Shown: piece by piece, positions 61,205-64,000 of the stretch
Layout: the number at the start of each line of letters is the position of its first letter
Numbering within the stretch: the first letter of the stretch is position 1
Assembly: GCF_021654135.1 (NCBI RefSeq)
Contig: NZ_JAKGSD010000012.1
Location: 62,001-126,000, forward strand
Direction: 5' to 3'
DNA from: Amycolatopsis tucumanensis
Lineage (GTDB): Bacteria > Actinomycetota > Actinomycetes > Mycobacteriales > Pseudonocardiaceae
Length of the DNA: 64,000 nucleotides
The notes under the pieces: model-generated
What the model saw: only the letters and a program-made list of their open reading frames with translations
The model's database searches: none
What the model was told of the DNA's origin: nothing
Position numbers and translations under genes: made by a program

Positions 61205-62002
61205 TCAGGCGGCGGAGACGGAGATCAGCTCGGCGATCTCCGCCGGGCATTCCACCTGTGCGCGGTGCCCGGCCCGGTCGAGGCGCTCGAAACGCGCGCC
61301 GGGGATCCGCGCGGCCAGCTCGCGGCCGTAGCCGGGCGCGACGATGCCGTCCTGCCCACCCCAGATCACCAGGGACGGCACGCGGATGCGCCACAGCCAG
61401 TGGCGCAGCCGCGGGTTGTGCAGGTAGGGCTCCCAGCCGTACAACGCGAGAGCCTCTTCGTTGCGCGCCACCTCGAGAACGTCCTCGTCCCGCGCGTGCG
61501 CGAGGTCGCCCAGCGCGAAGCTCGTGTCCGCGTAGAGGCGCTTGTCCAGCTCGGTCCGCGGCATCGCGAAGAGGTCGGCGATCTCGCGGTCGAGCGGTCC
61601 GCCGATCTTGACCCCCACCGAGCCGACGAGCACGAGACGGCCGATCCGCGCGCAGCTCCGCACCGCCATCTCCATGGCGACCCAGCCGCCGAACTGGAGG
61701 CCGACGACGGTGACGTCGGTCAGCCCGGACCGGTCCAGCCAGTCGAGGTAGAGGTAGGCCAGGTCGTCGACGGACGTGCACCAGTCCGGCCGGGGCGAAC
61801 GGCCGAAGCCCGGGTGACTCGGCGCGACCACCGAGTAGTCCTTCGCGAGCGCCGCCACGAACGCGGCGTTCTCCTCGGCCCGCTCTGCGCCGGGCAGGAC
61901 CAGGGCGACCCGGCTGCCGTTGCCCGCGCGGCGAGCGTCGAGGTGCACGCCGGCCCCGAACTCGACGCCGGCCTCGGCGCCGACAAGATCGAGCGTCTGC
62001 AC
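61205..62002 (-). CDS. Alpha/beta hydrolase
   Basis: A 265-residue hydrolase. The usual nucleophile elbow GxSxGG reads VVGLQFGGWVAMEMA, with Gln in place of Ser. The acid region is LVIWGGQDGIVAPG and the terminal His is in DRAGHRAQVECP. Loss of the nucleophilic Ser suggests a non-classical mechanism or a decarboxylase/C-C hydrolase-like role. The GTG at 62000-62002 follows GGGAGG. It lies 29 bases upstream of the LLM gene, so they are likely partners. Confidence 0.85.
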   Translation of the reverse strand: MQTLDLVGAEAGVEFGAGVHLDARRAGNGSRVALVLPGAERAEENAAFVAALAKDYSVVAPSHPGFGRSPRPDWCTSVDDLAYLYLDWLDRSGLTDVTVVGLQFGGWVAMEMAVRSCARIGRLVLVGSVGVKIGGPLDREIADLFAMPRTELDKRLYADTSFALGDLAHARDEDVLEVARNEEALALYGWEPYLHNPRLRHWLWRIRVPSLVIWGGQDGIVAPGYGRELAARIPGARFERLDRAGHRAQVECPAEIAELISVSAA

Positions 62003-62103
62003 AATGCCTCCCAACAATGCCCCCAGCGGGGCCTGGTAGCTGAAGCTTGCCGCCCGGCGGCGGCGAAGACTGTGACCTGGGTCCGGGACTTCGGCCGGGC
62101 TCC

Positions 62104-63351
62104 CTACCGCTGCGCCGCGGGTGCCGGTCGCCGAGCCGAGGCGGCCTTGCGCAGTTCGCGGCGGGCGAGGGCGTCCTTGTGGACCTCGTCCGGCCCGTCG
62201 ACGAATCGGAGCATGCGGGCGAGCGCGTAGCCGTAGGCGAGCGGGAAGTCCTGCGACAACCCACCCCCACCGTGCACCTGGATCGCCTTGTCGAGCACCC
62301 ACTGGACGGTCACCGGGGTCGCGATCTTGATCGCCTGGATCTCGGTGTGCGCGGCCTTGTTGCCCCGAGTGTCCATCAGCCAGGCCGCCTTGAGGGTGAG
62401 CAGGCGCAGCTGCTCGATCCGGACGCGGGATTCGGCGATCCAGTCGCGGACGACTCCCTGGCCGGACAGCGGCTTGCCGAACGCGACCCGCTCCTCCGCG
62501 CGGGCGCACATCAGCTCGAGCGCGCGTTCGGCCACCCCGATCGCCCGCATGCAGTGGTGGATGCGGCCAGGGCCGAGCCGGGCCTGTGCGATCGCGAAGC
62601 CGTCGCCTTCGCCACCGATGAGGTTTCCGGCGGGCACCCGGACGTCGTCGAAACGCAGTTCGGCGTGCCCACCGTGTTCGCGGTCGTCGTAGCCCAGAAC
62701 GCGCATCGCCCGGGTCACGCGGACGCCGGGCGTGTCCCGCGGGACGAGGATCATGGACTGCTGGCGGTGCCGCTCGGCGTGCGGATCGGTCTTGCCCATG
62801 ACGACGAAGATCGCGGCGTTCGGGTTCATCGCCCCGGTGATCCACCACTTGCGCCCGTTGATCACGTAGTGGTCGCCGTCGCGCTCGATGCGGGTGGCGA
62901 CGTTGGTGGCGTCGGAGGACGCGACATCGGGTTCGGTCATCGCGAACGACGACCGGATCCGCCCGGACAGCAGCGGTTCCAGCCACTGGCGTTTCTGCGC
63001 GTCGGTGCCGAACTGCGAGAGCAGTTCCATGTTGCCGGTGTCCGGTGCGGCGCAGTTGAGCGCGGCGGGCGCCAGGTGCGGGCTCCGGCCGGTGATCTCG
63101 GCCAGCGGCGCGTACTGCTGGTTGGTGAGGCCGGCGCCGTCCGCCCCGGGGAGGAACAGGTTCCACAGCCCCCGGTTGCGCGCCTCCGCCCGCAGTTCGG
63201 ACAGCACGGGTGCGGAGTCCCACGCCCACGGATCGTCCAGCTCGGACAGTTGCCGTTCGAACACCGGCTCCGCCGGGTGGACGTGCGTCTCCATGAACTC
63301 CAGGAGCCGCCCGCGCAGGTCCTCGGTGCGATCGTCGTAGCCGAAGTGCAT
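62104..63351 (-). CDS. Acyl-CoA dehydrogenase, ACAD11-like
   Basis: A 415-residue flavoprotein dehydrogenase. Compared with known members it matches the ACAD10/11 branch: NCAAPDTGNMELLSQFG, AMTEPDVASSDATNVATRIE, GPGRIHHCMRAIGVAERALE, IQVHGGGGLSQDFPLAYGYA and the C-terminal GPDEVHKDALARRELRK. In mammalian ACAD11 and bacterial LvaC-type enzymes this branch works with an APH-type kinase on 4-hydroxyacyl-CoAs. The start codon shares one base with the kinase gene's stop, which supports a joint function. Confidence 0.92.
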   Translation of the reverse strand: MHFGYDDRTEDLRGRLLEFMETHVHPAEPVFERQLSELDDPWAWDSAPVLSELRAEARNRGLWNLFLPGADGAGLTNQQYAPLAEITGRSPHLAPAALNCAAPDTGNMELLSQFGTDAQKRQWLEPLLSGRIRSSFAMTEPDVASSDATNVATRIERDGDHYVINGRKWWITGAMNPNAAIFVVMGKTDPHAERHRQQSMILVPRDTPGVRVTRAMRVLGYDDREHGGHAELRFDDVRVPAGNLIGGEGDGFAIAQARLGPGRIHHCMRAIGVAERALELMCARAEERVAFGKPLSGQGVVRDWIAESRVRIEQLRLLTLKAAWLMDTRGNKAAHTEIQAIKIATPVTVQWVLDKAIQVHGGGGLSQDFPLAYGYALARMLRFVDGPDEVHKDALARRELRKAASARRPAPAAQR

Positions 63352-64000
63352 CAGCCGTCCTCCTTCAGGGCAGCCAGCCCGATCTCCAGCAGGGGCCCGG
63401 TCAGCGCGCCGATCCCGTCGAACCCGGCGCCCACGGTCTGCCCGTGCAGGTGCCGGTGGCGGATCCCCTCGACGATCGCCGCCAGCTTGTAGCAGGCGAG
63501 GCCGAGGTGGAAGCCGAAGTGCGCCGGGTCGCGGCCACTGCGCGAGCGGTACCGCTCTCGCACTTCGTCCTCGGTGAGGTGTCCCGGCGCCGAGGCGGCG
63601 TCGGTGACGAGGTCCCCGCCCGGGAGCCGGCTCAGTTTCTGGTAGGCGATCAGCAGTGCGAGGTCCGTCAGCGGATCGCCGATCGTGGCCATCTCCCAGT
63701 CGATCACGGCCGCCGGGCGGTCGGCGGAGTCGACGAGCACGTTGTCGAGGCGGTAGTCACCGTGCACGATGCCGACCCCGGAATGGGCAGGGACGTTCGA
63801 CGCCAGCCGGGAGCGCAGTTCCCCGGCCGACCGCAGGTCGCCGCTGCCGGCTGCCGCCAGCTGCGCGCTCCAGCGCCGCACCTGCCGGTCCAGGAACCCG
63901 TCGGCGCGACCGAAGTCCGCCAGCCCCACCTCGGCCGGGTCGACGTCGTGCAGTGCCACCAGCGTGTCGACGACGCGGAGCGAGATCCGGCGGACCCGGT
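63351..64000 (-). CDS. APH-type phosphotransferase (acyl-CoA-linked kinase), 5' end missing
   Basis: The frame is open to the right edge of the window, so the N-terminus and P-loop lie outside. About 215 residues remain. The catalytic loop is GIVHGDYRLDNVLVDS (HGDxxxxN) and the metal site VIDWEMATIGDPLTDLA (D with DP), both typical of the aminoglycoside-phosphotransferase fold. Members fused or adjacent to ACAD11 phosphorylate 4-hydroxyacyl-CoAs. The stop overlaps the dehydrogenase start by one base. Confidence 0.9.
   Translation of the reverse strand, partial: RVRRISLRVVDTLVALHDVDPAEVGLADFGRADGFLDRQVRRWSAQLAAAGSGDLRSAGELRSRLASNVPAHSGVGIVHGDYRLDNVLVDSADRPAAVIDWEMATIGDPLTDLALLIAYQKLSRLPGGDLVTDAASAPGHLTEDEVRERYRSRSGRDPAHFGFHLGLACYKLAAIVEGIRHRHLHGQTVGAGFDGIGALTGPLLEIGLAALKEDG

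Noticed and set aside
1..64000. CRISPR arrays, tRNA or rRNA genes, integrases, intact IS elements
   Set aside because: No regularly spaced repeats, cloverleaf-like sequences or transposase/integrase motifs were seen on either strand by reading; a tRNAscan or IS search was not possible.

Overview
The window is high-GC DNA with dense genes, many 4-base stop/start overlaps, GTG and TTG starts and several probable leaderless promoters. It looks like the chromosome of a filamentous actinomycete. The mix of secreted DUF11 proteins, class E sortase, WYL, SnoaL, HypX and large catabolic blocks suggests the Pseudonocardiaceae (Amycolatopsis-like). That placement is inference: there is no rRNA or other taxonomic marker here. 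I found no tRNA, rRNA, CRISPR array, phage integrase or intact transposase.

Layout. (1) 1-8.6 kb: a partial LysR gene, then a five-gene minus-strand metal-chelate transport operon (FecCD permease, ATPase, lipoprotein binding protein, and two CydDC-like ABC half-transporters). Next come a broken methyltransferase and an intact one, transcribed divergently. Zur-like palindromes sit at the permease start and between the two methyltransferases. (2) 8.6-12.5 kb: a TetX-like flavin monooxygenase, a secreted DUF5829 protein, and a TetR/quinone-oxidoreductase divergent pair with duplicated operators. (3) 12.5-23.5 kb: a minus-strand envelope locus, the most unusual part of the window. An exosortase-like transpeptidase, a GT2 glycosyltransferase, a Septum_form protein, a polytopic GT-C-like protein and a class E sortase form one tightly coupled operon. 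It is flanked by two DUF11 secreted proteins with matching VP-motif/helix/Arg tails (one broken by a frameshift), a 70-residue LAATG protein, a UDP-GlcNAc 2-epimerase and a lytic transglycosylase. (4) 23.8-35.5 kb: a PAS histidine kinase with a YdeP-type molybdoenzyme, an HxlR/ketosynthase/thioesterase operon, a large LuxR regulator, a DUF4331 protein, and an MFS exporter preceded by a 23-residue coupled leader peptide. (5) 35.5-46.7 kb: a WYL/PhnB-like/aldo-keto reductase module between two copies of a 32-bp repeat, hydrolases, a NarL-type two-component system, an imine-reductase-like enzyme, a SnoaL-like protein and a lone HypX-like protein. (6) 46.7-64 kb: a catabolic island with a degenerate RibB-like protein, flavin reductase, Crp/Fnr regulator, hydrolases, CoA-transferase, enoyl-CoA hydratase, SDRs, acyl-CoA ligase, MHS-type transporter, LLM monooxygenase, and an ACAD11-like dehydrogenase overlapping an APH-type kinase.

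How parts work together (inference). Region 3 could trim and anchor secreted DUF11 proteins at the envelope, possibly with glycosylation. Region 6 could import a hydrophobic or lactone-like substrate, oxidise it with reduced flavin, activate it to a CoA thioester and pass it through 4-hydroxyacyl-CoA phosphorylation/elimination to beta-oxidation. The metal operon in region 1 is probably controlled by a Fur-family repressor.
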